From the NCBI RefSeq assembly GCF_029269835.1, contig NZ_JARJBB010000008.1:248001-312000 (forward strand): 64,000 nucleotides of DNA. The letters are read 5' to 3'. A model generated the notes under the pieces. The model did not search any database, was not told where the DNA came from, and was given only the letters and a program-made list of their open reading frames with translations. The stretch comes from Streptomyces tropicalis (GTDB lineage: Bacteria > Actinomycetota > Actinomycetes > Streptomycetales > Streptomycetaceae). Below, piece after piece: positions 27,023-35,909 of the stretch. The position numbers and the translations under genes were made by a program. Position 1 is the first letter of the stretch. Every line of letters begins with the position of its first letter.

Positions 27023-27028
27023 TAGGGT
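27023..27028 (+). promoter_or_regulatory. -10 box of a probable leaderless transcript
   Basis: TAGGGT followed by 7 bases and ATG (27036); no Shine-Dalgarno sequence. Confidence 0.4.
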
Positions 27029-27035
27029 CACCTCC

Positions 27036-27548
27036 ATGGGTGCCACGACAGCCGCCATGGTCACCGCCGTCGTGGGAGTGCTGGGGACGCTCCTGGCGCC
27101 GGTGGTCACGACATGGGCGGCGAAGCGCCGGCAGGCGGAGGAGAGCCGGGCAGAGGCGGCACGCCGCTTCTTCGAGGAGCGGCGCTCCGTGTACACGGCG
27201 ATGAACCGCGCCTCCCGCCACTTCCACACCATGCTGAAGGACGCCCTCCACCGTCTGCGCGACGGCGTCTACACCGACGACGACCGGGCCCAGGTCGAAC
27301 AGGCGCGCCGGGAGTACCGGGACCGCTACGCCGAGGCCCAGATGATCGTCCCCGAGACGGTGCTCCGGGCGTCCCGGGAGGTGAACACCGTCCTGGCCGC
27401 GATCGACGCCACCGCCAAGCGCATCGACCGCGGCTACTCCCGGGAGGGCGAGACGGCGGACCGGGCCCTCGCCGACCTGAAGGCCGCCGAGCCCGCACTC
27501 ACCGCCATGCGCCGGATCATGCGCGAGGACCTGGGCGTGGCCGACTGA
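27036..27548 (+). CDS. Small membrane-anchored coiled-coil protein, function unknown
   Basis: 170 residues. One N-terminal hydrophobic segment (AAMVTAVVGVLGTLLAPVVTTW, residues about 5-26) and then a charged helical region rich in Arg, Glu and Ala up to the end, with likely coiled coil from residue 28. Nothing enzymatic is visible. Homologous small proteins are common in Streptomyces and are called hypothetical. It follows nitronate monooxygenase by 66 bases but seems to have its own leaderless promoter. Confidence 0.75.
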   Translation: MGATTAAMVTAVVGVLGTLLAPVVTTWAAKRRQAEESRAEAARRFFEERRSVYTAMNRASRHFHTMLKDALHRLRDGVYTDDDRAQVEQARREYRDRYAEAQMIVPETVLRASREVNTVLAAIDATAKRIDRGYSREGETADRALADLKAAEPALTAMRRIMREDLGVAD

Positions 27549-27667
27549 CGGTCACGGCGCGGCACCCGCCGGCCGACTGACGGGCACGGCACCGCACCAG
27601 CCGTCACGCCGGCCGGGCCTCCGCGGCGCCGGGGCCGGCTTCGGCGAGGCTGCCCGGGGCGACACGG

Positions 27668-28216
27668 TCAGTGCCGCTCGGGCGGATCGGGATCCCATCC
27701 GACCGCGAAGGACCACGTGACCATGGGGTCCGAGGTGAACCGCAGGGAGCTGGAAGCCCGGGCCTGGGCCATGGGGATCTCGTTCAGGGCGGGAGTCACC
27801 CTGTCCTTTTCGCAAGGGAGGGAAAAGGACGTGTTCGTCGGTTCCACCTCAACGGTGAGGCGGCCCGGACCCTGACAATTGACGGCAATCGCAAGGGTTT
27901 TGCCCGCGTGGATCCCGCCAGGGATCGGATACAGGCCGTCCCCTGCGACGTCGGCGCCGGACGCCAGCGGCGTGATCCCATCCGCGGAGATCCTCGGAGC
28001 TCTGGTGACCGACGCGGCGTGAGGTTCGTGGGTCCCGTCCGGCGCCGGCCCGGGGGAGGGGCCTCTGGCCGGTGTGCTTGCGGCGCGACCCGCCCGCCCC
28101 TCGGGGGAGTCGGCGTCCCGGTGAGCGGTGCAGCCGACCAGAGCGAGACCGATGGCCAGTGCCCAGACGGCCGTGTGGGCGTACCCGGATTCCGGCAACT
28201 GCTGGAGATCACGCAA
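27668..28216 (-). CDS. Putative lipoprotein
   Basis: 182 residues from a TTG start preceded by AGGGGGA. A signal peptide ends in the lipobox LVGC (AVWALAIGLALVGCTA), so the mature protein would be lipidated at the cysteine and anchored outside the membrane. A short Pro/Gly linker leads to a beta-rich domain with DGLYPIPGGIHAGKTLAIAVNCQG. No family is recognised. The frame remains open to an ATG at 28315 but that part lacks signal-peptide character. Confidence 0.65.
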   Translation of the reverse strand: MRDLQQLPESGYAHTAVWALAIGLALVGCTAHRDADSPEGRAGRAASTPARGPSPGPAPDGTHEPHAASVTRAPRISADGITPLASGADVAGDGLYPIPGGIHAGKTLAIAVNCQGPGRLTVEVEPTNTSFSLPCEKDRVTPALNEIPMAQARASSSLRFTSDPMVTWSFAVGWDPDPPERH

Positions 28217-28536
28217 GTCTTCCCCCTGAGACGCATGTCCATCCCGCACCGCTCCTACCCCCCGGTCGGAGCCGGCATGGGCAGAACACTCACGTACGGC
28301 GCGACGACCGGTCAAGCGATCTTCCAGCCGCGGCGCCGGGGCTCGTTGGGCAGCGGCTCACGCGCAGGCATCCATACGGTCGAGTGCGCCTGCGGCCCGA
28401 CTGTGGAGCCCGACGCCGAACCGCCTCACCGGCCTCTTGCCCCTACCACATGCGTATCAGCCCCTTGACACACTTCGCCTCGCGGGAGGAAATTGTGTCA
28501 GACAGTTGATGCACTTGTGGGAGGGAAGGGGCCGGC
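28217..28536. other. Intergenic region between divergent genes
   Basis: About 320 bases. It contains the TTGACA / TGACACA-TGTGTCA elements listed separately and no convincing gene. Confidence 0.5.
28466..28500. promoter_or_regulatory. Spaced inverted repeat upstream of membrane-protein/GntR operon
   Basis: TGACACA at 28466-28472 and TGTGTCA at 28494-28500 are perfect inverted copies with a 21-base spacer. The first overlaps a consensus TTGACA hexamer at 28465. The arrangement, 37 bases before the operon's first ATG, fits an operator for the GntR protein encoded in the operon. Confidence 0.4.
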
Positions 28537-29295
28537 ATGCCTGCTGTCGCAGGACGGGACCACACGTGGCGGGAATGGCTCGAGACCCCCGTGCGGTGGG
28601 CCGGCGCGGCGACGGGTCTGGCCGTCAACGCACTGGTCCCGTTCGACTCCGAGTCGGACGTGGATCTGCTCTACGAGTTCGCCGCGTTCGGCCTGTGCGT
28701 CATGCTGGGCGCGCTCGCGGCCGACGTGGTCGCGCATCGGAGACCCGGCCGGCTGAGAGTCGCCAGTACGACCCCGCGCCGGATACGGGACTTCGTGCCG
28801 CACGGCCTGACCGCCGGCGTCGCCGGGCAGGCCGTCGTCCTGGTCGCCCTGCTGGTCGTCGCCGTGTCGACGGCCTCGCCGGACGATGCGGGTCACTCCG
28901 GCCGCGCTCTGTCCGTCACCTGCCCGGAGGGAGACCAGTTGCTGTCGCCCTGGCCCGGCCCGTACTACGCGTGGCCGATTCTCGGCGGTCTGATGCTCGG
29001 CACCGCCGCCTGCGCATTGATCCTGCGCCGCATCACGGCCCGGTCCGGAAGCGACGACCAGCGCCACGCGGGGGCCAGGGCCGCGATCGGCGCCTGGGGA
29101 GTGGTCGTCTGCGCCCCTCTTTTCGCCGTCTCCGTGAACATGGGCGTCGTGGTACTGAGCCTGGCCTGTGCGGGCGGGATGAAGATCGCGGTGCTGTGGG
29201 GGCTGGTCATCGCCGCCCTCATCTCCGCCGTGACCGCAGGCCACTGCCTGTGCGTCGCGCTGCTCCCGCAGGTGTACCTCAAGGCGCGGCCATGA
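28537..29295 (+). CDS. Membrane protein cotranscribed with a GntR regulator
   Basis: 252 residues with about five or six hydrophobic segments (ALVPFDSE loop, then FGLCVMLGALAADVV, GQAVVLVALLVVAVS, WPILGGLMLGTAACALI, WGVVVCAPLFAVSVNMGVVVLSLACAGG, LWGLVIAALISAVTAG). A GGGAGGGAAGG ribosome site precedes the ATG. The last codons overlap the next gene (ATGA). In YtrA-type operons the partner is an ABC transporter; here only this integral membrane protein is seen. Function unknown. Confidence 0.8.
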   Translation: MPAVAGRDHTWREWLETPVRWAGAATGLAVNALVPFDSESDVDLLYEFAAFGLCVMLGALAADVVAHRRPGRLRVASTTPRRIRDFVPHGLTAGVAGQAVVLVALLVVAVSTASPDDAGHSGRALSVTCPEGDQLLSPWPGPYYAWPILGGLMLGTAACALILRRITARSGSDDQRHAGARAAIGAWGVVVCAPLFAVSVNMGVVVLSLACAGGMKIAVLWGLVIAALISAVTAGHCLCVALLPQVYLKARP

Positions 29296-29681
29296 GCACC
29301 GGCGATGCGAGCATCAGGGTCGTCCACCCTTCCCCGCTGCCGCCCTACGAGCAGATCCGCGCCCAACTGGCTGACCTGATCTCCGTCGGCCGACTGCGGA
29401 AGGGAGACAGGCTCCCACCCGTGCGCCAGCTCGCCTCCGACCTGGGGCTGGCCAACAACACGGTGGTGCGGGCCTATCGCGAACTGGAGGCCGCAGGTCT
29501 CGTCAAGAGCCGCCGAGGCTCCGGCACCCAGGTCATCGCCCCGGCACCCGCAACCGACGCCAAGGTGAAGCTCCAGGAGCACGCGAACAGCTACGCGGCC
29601 GCAGCCAGACAGCTCAACTGCACCGACGAAGAGACCCTCGCAGCGATCAGGCACGCCCTGGCGAGCTTCGACACCACCTGA
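29292..29681 (+). CDS. GntR-family (YtrA-like) transcriptional regulator
   Basis: 129 residues. The winged-helix domain is complete (PPYEQIRAQLADLI, GDRLPPVRQLASDLGLANNT, RAYRELEAAGLVKSRRGSGT) and only a short C-terminal extension follows, as in the YtrA subfamily. Its start codon overlaps the stop of the membrane protein gene, so it is translationally coupled and probably represses the same operon. Confidence 0.92.
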   Translation: MSTGDASIRVVHPSPLPPYEQIRAQLADLISVGRLRKGDRLPPVRQLASDLGLANNTVVRAYRELEAAGLVKSRRGSGTQVIAPAPATDAKVKLQEHANSYAAAARQLNCTDEETLAAIRHALASFDTT

Positions 29682-29808
29682 ACGAGGCGATGAGGGAGCC
29701 GCCGGACACTGAGAGTCGCACAGGAGGCGAAGCGGGCGACTCCGCAGACGCCGCCGGGACCGGGCACCCCTGCGTCTCAGCAACACTCACGGGCCCGCCC
29801 GCGCTCAG

Positions 29809-29843
29809 CCCTGGGCGAGCCGGAACCTCCGGCTTGCCCAGGG
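29809..29843. terminator. Bidirectional terminator
   Basis: A 15-bp stem with one G-T wobble (29809-29823 with 29829-29843) and a 5-base loop, between the GntR gene and the convergent small membrane gene. Confidence 0.65.
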
Positions 29844-29868
29844 TGGTTCACGGCAGGGATGACGCCCG

Positions 29869-30054
29869 TCAGCGGTGCAGTCTCCTGCGCGCTCGGAGGA
29901 AGCCGATCAGCCCGCCCACCACGGACATTGATGCGGTCAGCGGTCCGTCTTTCAGCAGGAGGCCGGGAAGGGAGATCACCGCCACGATGAGCAGCCATCC
30001 GCACCCGGCCACGACGAGATCCGCCGAATCAGGGCGGCTTCGCTCGTTCTGCAC
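29869..30054 (-). CDS. Small two-helix membrane protein
   Basis: 61 residues from a GTG start with an AAGGGGGGA ribosome site about 7 bases upstream. Two hydrophobic segments (VVAGCGWLLIVAVISLPGLLL and SMSVVGGLIGFL) end in a basic RARRRLHR tail. No family recognised; the ribosome site and membrane topology support it as a real gene. Confidence 0.5.
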   Translation of the reverse strand: MQNERSRPDSADLVVAGCGWLLIVAVISLPGLLLKDGPLTASMSVVGGLIGFLRARRRLHR

Positions 30055-30545
30055 CCGTTCCCCCCTTCACCGGAGTGCGCCCGGCCCGTAGCCCCCGCGC
30101 ACCCACGGTAGCCGCGGGGGCGGGTGTTCTGTGCGCAGTGGATCGTGGCCGTGCTGCAGTGGATGTCGCCGCCCGGTACGCCGACCCGCCCGCGGCCGTC
30201 GGCGCCTGGACCGGCGCTCCACGAGTGATCGGGGCCGCGCTGACGCGGACCGGTGCGGGACCGTGATCCGGGGCAGTGGGGAGTGGCCTCCGGTCCATGA
30301 AGTCCGATCAGCCCGTTGGGCCTGTGCTGCTCAGCGCGCGCCGGCGGGCCGTGCCCCCTCCGGCACGAGCTGGCGAGAGGCACGTTGATCTGCCGCTCTC
30401 GATATCAGGCCCGGATGTCGGAGGCCCGCGCCCGGTCCCGCAAGCTGCCTGGAACGCATCCTGCGAGTGCCGCGTCCCGGCACCGTCGTCGCCGCTGCGC
30501 TCGATGCTCCGCTCCGAGTAGTCCTGCGCCACCTGGCACCTGTCG
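30055..30545. other. Gene-poor stretch
   Basis: Several short open frames occur here but none has a ribosome site with recognisable protein features. A GC-rich hairpin (GCCCCCGCG at 30091 with 30113-30121) lies near the right end of the small membrane gene. Nothing else stands out. Confidence 0.4.
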
Positions 30546-31919
30546 CTATCGGTGAGGTCCGCCTCTGCCGCCCTTGCCCGGTGCGTCCTCCCCCTCCCTC
30601 GGCCCGATCCTGGGCGCATGTTCGCCGTGGGGTCCGGATTTCCTGCCACCGGCGGGCTTGGCCTTCTTGCCGTGGTGATGACCGGTTCCACGGGCCTGCC
30701 TTGCCCGAGGGAGCCGAGTCGGGCGGGGGACCGGCACCGCGGGAGTCACGTGCTCGGGCCCTGCGGTGACCGAGGGCGCCGGCTCCCTGCTCCGGGCAGG
30801 GGCGGCCGTGCCGGTCCCGGCCTCGCGCTTCCTGCTGTCGGCGGACGCCGAGTGCTTCTGAGGGCTGGGCAGTGCCGTGGCCGCGGGTCCCCGGTCGGCC
30901 GAGGCCCCGGAGCCCCAGGTCGGCACCGTCATGCCGAGCGCCGTCGCCGCGACCACAGCTCCGGCTGCTGCGAGCGTCCTGCCGCGGTGTCGGGAGGCCC
31001 ATCGGCTCTCCTCGCGCCGGGTGCCGCACTCGGAGTCGGGCTGCGTGGCGTCGGGGACGCCGCCCGCCGGCATCGAGGCGGAGGCAGCTCCCTCGTTCCG
31101 CTGCAACCGCGCCAGGACGGCCGCGCAGGTCTGCGCGTCGGGCCGGTCCGCTGCCTCCATCGCGGTCATGGAGCCCAGGAGGTCGCGCAGTTCCGGCGGA
31201 AGCCGCCTCGGTATCCGAGGCGCGCGGTGCAGCCTGGCGACCGCCGACTCCATCGGAGTGCCCTCGTACTCCAGCCGGCCCTTCAGGCACTCCAGCAGTA
31301 CGAGACCGAGAGCATAGATGTCGGCCCTCTGCTCGACGCGACGTCCGGTCACCTGCTCGGGGGACAGGTAGGCGGCGGTTCCGACGAGGCCGCCCGCCTG
31401 CGTGGACGCGGTGGCGTCGATCGGCCGGGAGATGCCGAAGTCGGTGAGGTAGGGCCGGTCCTGCACGTCCAGCAGGATGTTGGACGGCTTGACGTCGCGG
31501 TGCAGGATTCCCGCCCCGTGCACGTGCCCGAGCGCCTCGGCCAAGCGGCTCCCGAGCTCGACCACCGCAGGGACGGCCATGGCCGAGGCATTGATGCGCC
31601 CGCGCAGGTCGCCGCCCTCGATCAGCTGCACGACGAGAAAGGCCTGCCCGTCGTGGCGGCCGACGTCGAAGACGGTGACCAGCCCCGGATGCTGCAGGCG
31701 GGCCAGTACCAGGGCTTCGTCCTCGAACCGGTCCTTCAGGCCCGTGGCGGTCCCCGGCCGGAACACCTTGACGGCCACCGGACGGCCGAGCCGCAGGTCC
31801 GTTCCGCGATAGACGTCGGCGGCACCGCCGGACCCCAGAAGCTCCCCCAGCTCGTACCGTCCTGCAAGCCTGGCGGCCCGCGAGGACTCAGGGAAGCGGG
31901 TGTCCAGAGGCGTCGTCAT
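30546..31919 (-). CDS. Hanks-type Ser/Thr protein kinase (chromosomal copy)
   Basis: 457 residues. Kinase domain residues 20-275: glycine loop LGSGGAADVYRG, lysine K51 (VAVKVF), HRDVKPSN with catalytic D142, DFG at 160 and the LSPEQ form of the APE motif. A single membrane helix at about 320-338 (AAAGAVVAATALGMTVP) and a short basic, Pro/Ser-rich outer tail with no PASTA or other sensor domain. It is a close paralogue of the kinase at 42830-44278: kinase domains and even the upstream non-coding sequence are alike. All catalytic residues are present. Substrates unknown. Confidence 0.95.
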   Translation of the reverse strand: MTTPLDTRFPESSRAARLAGRYELGELLGSGGAADVYRGTDLRLGRPVAVKVFRPGTATGLKDRFEDEALVLARLQHPGLVTVFDVGRHDGQAFLVVQLIEGGDLRGRINASAMAVPAVVELGSRLAEALGHVHGAGILHRDVKPSNILLDVQDRPYLTDFGISRPIDATASTQAGGLVGTAAYLSPEQVTGRRVEQRADIYALGLVLLECLKGRLEYEGTPMESAVARLHRAPRIPRRLPPELRDLLGSMTAMEAADRPDAQTCAAVLARLQRNEGAASASMPAGGVPDATQPDSECGTRREESRWASRHRGRTLAAAGAVVAATALGMTVPTWGSGASADRGPAATALPSPQKHSASADSRKREAGTGTAAPARSREPAPSVTAGPEHVTPAVPVPRPTRLPRARQARGTGHHHGKKAKPAGGRKSGPHGEHAPRIGPREGEDAPGKGGRGGPHR

Positions 31920-32050
31920 GTCTCTCCCAGGGGCGTGACCACATCATTGCCGTCGGGCAAATGTTGTACTGCTGCGCGTACCCGAGAAGTGCGCCGTCTA
32001 CCTGGAAAGGGGGCAGGATTCCCTCGCTGCCCCGATGTCCGTGGTCTGAC

Positions 32051-32086
32051 CTCGACATCTACCGAAGACTCGACATCTACCGAAGA
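32051..32086. repeat. Perfect 18-bp tandem repeat
   Basis: CTCGACATCTACCGAAGA occurs twice head to tail, about 130-170 bases upstream of the kinase start. It is absent upstream of the second kinase. It may be a regulator site. Confidence 0.6.
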
Positions 32087-32314
32087 GAAGTATTTCCCAG
32101 GTGTTCAGCCGGACGCGACCGGCGGGCGGAGGGGGCCGGCCGGGGTGAGGCCGAGGGCAGGTCTACGGCGGGAGGTTGCGCTGGTTCCTTCGCGCGGCCG
32201 CAACCCGCCCTCGACAAAGCCCGCATACCCCGTTATCCAAGTGTGACTCGCCCGAGCAACGTGGATGCCTGTGCGCTTCGACGCCGCTGAGGGCCGCTCT
32301 GCATGTGTACATGC

Positions 32315-32347
32315 GAAGGGCCCGGCGATGGTACGGCCGGGCCCTTC
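32315..32347 (-). terminator. Terminator of the small hydrophobic protein gene
   Basis: GAAGGGCCCGGC (32315-32326) pairs perfectly with GCCGGGCCCTTC (32336-32347), 29 bases beyond the stop codon at 32377. Confidence 0.75.
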
Positions 32348-32376
32348 ACGGGGTGGGGAGCAGGTGCGCGATCAGG

Positions 32377-32547
32377 TCACCATCGGTACCAGCGGCCTCG
32401 GCCGCCGCCGGCGGTGTTGGAGCGCATCACGAAGCCGAGGAGCCACAGCACCAGAACGACGACCGCGACCCACCAAAGGATCTTGATAGCGAAACCGGCA
32501 CCGAACAGGATGAGCGCAAGAAGCAGTACGAGTAGCAGGGGAACCAT
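32377..32547 (-). CDS. Small hydrophobic membrane protein
   Basis: 56 residues beginning MVPLLLVLLLALILFGAG, with two near-continuous membrane helices (to residue about 20 and IKILWWVAVVVLVLWLLGFV), then a Gly/Arg tail ending RGRWYRW. A GGAGG ribosome site lies 9 bases upstream and a strong terminator follows. Streptomyces genomes often carry this kind of protein, labelled hydrophobic protein, function unknown, but the sequence pattern, ribosome site and terminator together make it a convincing gene. Confidence 0.8.
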   Translation of the reverse strand: MVPLLLVLLLALILFGAGFAIKILWWVAVVVLVLWLLGFVMRSNTAGGGRGRWYRW

Positions 32548-33113
32548 TGTTATCAACCTCCTGCACCCCGGTTTCCCTGCGGTGTTTCCTTCATTCGCGG
32601 CTGACGCCTTGTTTATGAAAGAGGGAGCGGGGCACTCAGAGCGGCTCGAAGACGGTCCTCGTCGATGTCAGGGGCAGACGTCAGGTGCCCCCCGGATTCC
32701 TGGTGCCTCCATCGCGCGAGCGGCCCCGGGAGCAGATGTCTTCAGGCTCGCCCCGGTCGTCGTGCGGCGCCGCGTATCGCCCGGTCCATCGCGAGCGGGG
32801 AAGACGTCGAAGTCCTTGACCGGCGCGCGAGTCGGATGGTTCGGCCCGGTCCTCGCTGCTCCCGGTGCGGCCCGCGGGATCCGGCAGGCAAGGGGCACGC
32901 CCCGCAAGGAGATGGGTGCTCCCGGCGCGGCTGATCCGGTCGTCCGGGTCACGCACCGACAGTCGCCCTCGGCGTGCGTCCGCCGCCCCTGCCCGGGTTC
33001 GGGACCTGTGACGCCGAAACGACCGGGCGCGCTGGTAGTCCTGGGGCATCCTGAGACAGCTGTGCCCTGCAATGGCTGCGACGACAGCCACAACTGGTCT
33101 TCAAGGGTGGGGC
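32548..33113. other. Non-coding stretch before the amidase
   Basis: About 570 bases with only shadow frames; no promoter, repeat or RNA that I can support. Confidence 0.4.
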
Positions 33114-35576
33114 ATGAGAACTGAACACAGGGTTCGACGCGGTCGTCGTAGAGCCGGCCTGAAAACGCGCACGTGGCTGGCGCTGGGGGCGGTCGTCGCC
33201 GGGGGCGGCGTGGCTGTGGCGACCGTCGCGATGGCCGGATCGGGAGGCAGTGCCGGAGCGTCGGCCGCGCGGGGACCGATCAGGACGCATGTCCACTCGC
33301 TGTCCCTGACCGGGGCCAGTGCGTCGCTCAAGACGCTGGGGGCCCAGGCCACCGCACCGTTCAGCATGGTGGGTGTCACCTGGAACGGCGCGCACGCCAC
33401 GTTGCGCGGCACGGTGGAGGTGCGGACCCGTTCCGCCGTCAGCGGCCACTGGACGTCGTGGCTGAAGATGCAGCAGCCGGACGACATCCCCGACGCCGCC
33501 GAGCTGAACCGTGCCGGTGTGCGGGGTGGGATGTCGCCCATGTGGGCGGGGCCGTCGGCCGGAATCCAGGTCCGTGCGACCGGCGCGGGCAAGGCGACCG
33601 CGTTGCCCGCCGGGCTGCGGGTGGACCTGGTCGACCCGGGCAAGCCCGCCACCGGCGCGACGCAGGGTTCCGGCATGGGCCTGGCGGGATACGCCATGGA
33701 CGCTACGGCCACCGACACCGCGACGCCGACGGACAGCGTCGCCCCCACCGACACCGCAACGGCCACAGCAGGCAGCGACACTTCGGGGACTCCGACCGCG
33801 ACGGACTCCGCCTCGCCCACGGACACTCCCACGGCCACGGACTCGACATCCGTCGCGCCGTCCACCGGAACCTCCGCAGCCGCCTCACCCAGCGCGTCCC
33901 CGACGTCGCCCAGCCAGCTTCCGTCGCCGTCCGAGGCGTACCCGTCCTGCACGGCCTCCTCCAGCAGCCCCTCCGCGTCCGCGTCGCCGACCCCGCCGGA
34001 CCCGATGCCGGCCGCGACCACCTCGACGGTGGCACCGCCGACTGTGGTCACCCGGTCCGGCTGGGGCGCGGACGAGTGCGCCCGCGAGACCGGCTACCCG
34101 TCGTACGGATCGGCGGTGAAGGTGATGTTCGTCCACCACACCGACACCCCCAACGACTACTCCTGCGCCGACTCGCCCGCGATCGTGCGCAGCCTCTACG
34201 CCGCACACCTCAGCCAGGGCTGGCGCGACATCGGCTACAACTTCCTGGTCGACAAGTGCGGCACCATCTTCGAGGGCCGCTTCGGCGGGACGGCGCTGCC
34301 GGTCGTGGGCGCCCAGACCTACGGGTTCAACACCAACAGCATGGGCGTGGCCGCCATCGGCACCTACACCGACCTCAGCGGCGGCGACTCCCAGGAGACC
34401 ACCTACACCGGAGCCACGCCGAGCACGGCCCTGCTGAGCTCCATCGCCCGGATCGCGGCGTGGAAGTTCGGCATGACGGGCGTGGATCCCGCCACCGCCA
34501 CCGCCTCGCTGCCCGAGGGCTCCTCCGACAGCTCCGGCTTCACCCCGGGCAAGGACTACACGTTCAACGTCGTCTCCGGGCACCGCAACGGCTTCGCCAC
34601 CGACTGCCCCGGCAACCAGCTCTACAGCGCCCTGGGCACCATCCGCTCCTACGCGTCCGGCCCGGTCGGCGCCGTCTCCGTCACCGGGCTCGCGGGCGGC
34701 GCGGTCAAGTCCGGGACGAGCTACTACACCAAGGGCTCGGCCACGGTGAGCTGGACGACCTCCACGCCGTCCGCGGTGATCTCCGGGTTCGACGTCCTGG
34801 TCGACGGAAAGGCCGTGGCTCACACCTCCGGCTCCGCCCGCTCCACCTCGATCTCGGTCGCCTCCGGAAGCCACACCGTCCAGGTCCGCGCGACCCACGT
34901 CCGTGGGGCGACCACGCTGTCCGGCTCGGCCGCCCTGGTCGGTGACACGACCGCGCCGACCTTCCCGACCGCTCCCGGCGTGCAGGTGCGCACCGGCACG
35001 GTGAACTCCACCGCGGTCCCGGTCACGGTGACCTGGAAGGCCGCCGACAACGCGGCACTCGCCAAGGTCACGGCGACCTCGCCGGCCGCGGCCACCTTCG
35101 GCCCGACGGCGACTTCCTGGCCGACCAGCGCCAAGCCCGGCGCCTCGGACCTGTTCGCCCTGAAGGCGTACGACGTGGCCGGCAACACCCGCGGCGCCTC
35201 CGTCTACCGGACGCCGAACATCATCCAGGAGACCTCCACCACCCGGGCCGGCAGCTGGACGCACCGGAGCGGCACCAGCTACCTGGGCGGCTACTCCTAC
35301 AGTTCCTCGTCCGCCAAGGCCTCGATCAGCTGGACCTTCACCGGACGCTCGGTGGCCTGGATCGTCTCGCGGGCCTCCACTTCGGGCCAGGCGTACGTCT
35401 ACGTCGACGGCGCCAAGGTCACCACGGTGGACCTGAAGTCCTCCACCACCCTCTACCGCCAGGCGATCTGGACCAAGACCTGGTCCAGCTCCGCCAAGCA
35501 CACCCTGAAGATCGTCGTGGTCGGCACCTCGGGCCGCCCGACCGTCACCACCGACGGCATCGCCACCATCGGCTGA
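33114..35576 (+). CDS. Secreted N-acetylmuramoyl-L-alanine amidase (PGRP/Amidase_2) with Ser/Thr linker
   Basis: 820 residues. Basic N-terminus and signal helix (TWLALGAVVAGGGVAVATVAMAG), an N-terminal beta domain, a Thr/Ser/Ala/Pro-rich linker (about 195-310), then the peptidoglycan-recognition amidase domain. Zinc ligands are visible: the histidine pair H341-H342 (MFVHHTDTPND), H490 (VVSGHRNG) and C498 (DCPGNQLY). The C-terminal 280 residues look like Ig-like or other beta-sandwich repeats. It would cleave the bond between MurNAc and L-Ala in the wall. The ATG at 33114 is preferred over one 14 codons upstream. Confidence 0.9.
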   Translation: MRTEHRVRRGRRRAGLKTRTWLALGAVVAGGGVAVATVAMAGSGGSAGASAARGPIRTHVHSLSLTGASASLKTLGAQATAPFSMVGVTWNGAHATLRGTVEVRTRSAVSGHWTSWLKMQQPDDIPDAAELNRAGVRGGMSPMWAGPSAGIQVRATGAGKATALPAGLRVDLVDPGKPATGATQGSGMGLAGYAMDATATDTATPTDSVAPTDTATATAGSDTSGTPTATDSASPTDTPTATDSTSVAPSTGTSAAASPSASPTSPSQLPSPSEAYPSCTASSSSPSASASPTPPDPMPAATTSTVAPPTVVTRSGWGADECARETGYPSYGSAVKVMFVHHTDTPNDYSCADSPAIVRSLYAAHLSQGWRDIGYNFLVDKCGTIFEGRFGGTALPVVGAQTYGFNTNSMGVAAIGTYTDLSGGDSQETTYTGATPSTALLSSIARIAAWKFGMTGVDPATATASLPEGSSDSSGFTPGKDYTFNVVSGHRNGFATDCPGNQLYSALGTIRSYASGPVGAVSVTGLAGGAVKSGTSYYTKGSATVSWTTSTPSAVISGFDVLVDGKAVAHTSGSARSTSISVASGSHTVQVRATHVRGATTLSGSAALVGDTTAPTFPTAPGVQVRTGTVNSTAVPVTVTWKAADNAALAKVTATSPAAATFGPTATSWPTSAKPGASDLFALKAYDVAGNTRGASVYRTPNIIQETSTTRAGSWTHRSGTSYLGGYSYSSSSAKASISWTFTGRSVAWIVSRASTSGQAYVYVDGAKVTTVDLKSSTTLYRQAIWTKTWSSSAKHTLKIVVVGTSGRPTVTTDGIATIG

Positions 35577-35594
35577 CCCGTCGGCCGCACCTCA

Positions 35595-35643
35595 CGAAGG
35601 AGCCCGCTGCCCGCGGGAATTCGGCGGGCGGAGGGCTCCTTCG
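35595..35643 (+). terminator. Terminator of the amidase gene
   Basis: CGAAGGAGCCC (35595-35605) pairs with 35633-35643, with a further GC stem inside, 19 bases after the amidase stop codon. Confidence 0.75.
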
Positions 35644-35654
35644 TGCACAACCGG

Positions 35655-35710
35655 GGTTCACCTCCCACCGCCTCCACGCTGAGAGCATCGAGAAGGGCCC
35701 CTGACCTGGG
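35655..35710 (+). pseudogene. Decayed tRNA-Ser 3' end with downstream terminator sequence
   Basis: This stretch aligns without large gaps to 44690-44745, where a T-arm and acceptor end of tRNA-Ser are followed by a strong terminator. Here the T-loop and acceptor are mutated (GTTCACCTCCCACCGCCTCC) but the GGCCCCTGACC half of the terminator remains. It looks like an old attachment-site scar. Confidence 0.5.
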
Positions 35711-35909
35711 TTCGGTCGGGGGGCGTTGTCGTGTCCAGCCACCGTGAGGAGCGTCCCTGCACGCACGCCTGCGGCTGCTCCGTGTGCGCCCGGGAGCCGG
35801 GGCCCGACAGCCTTGGCCATCTTCTGACACGCGGTCTGTTGACGCCGCGTTCCCCCACGGCGTTGGATCGTCCCTGCCCGTGCGGGTGTACGGGCAGAGA
35901 GCTGGGACG

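Larger units (their letters stand above)
31920..32376. other. Upstream region of the chromosomal kinase
   Basis: No gene is convincing. The first 100 bases, read from the kinase start, resemble the same stretch before the second kinase (shared ACGGCAAT and ACAAC-TTTG-like blocks). It also holds the 18-bp tandem repeat and a terminator listed separately. Confidence 0.45.

Noticed and set aside
30075..30521. Short open frames between the small membrane gene and the kinase
   Set aside because: No ribosome sites, Pro/Arg/Ala-rich composition and mutual overlap.
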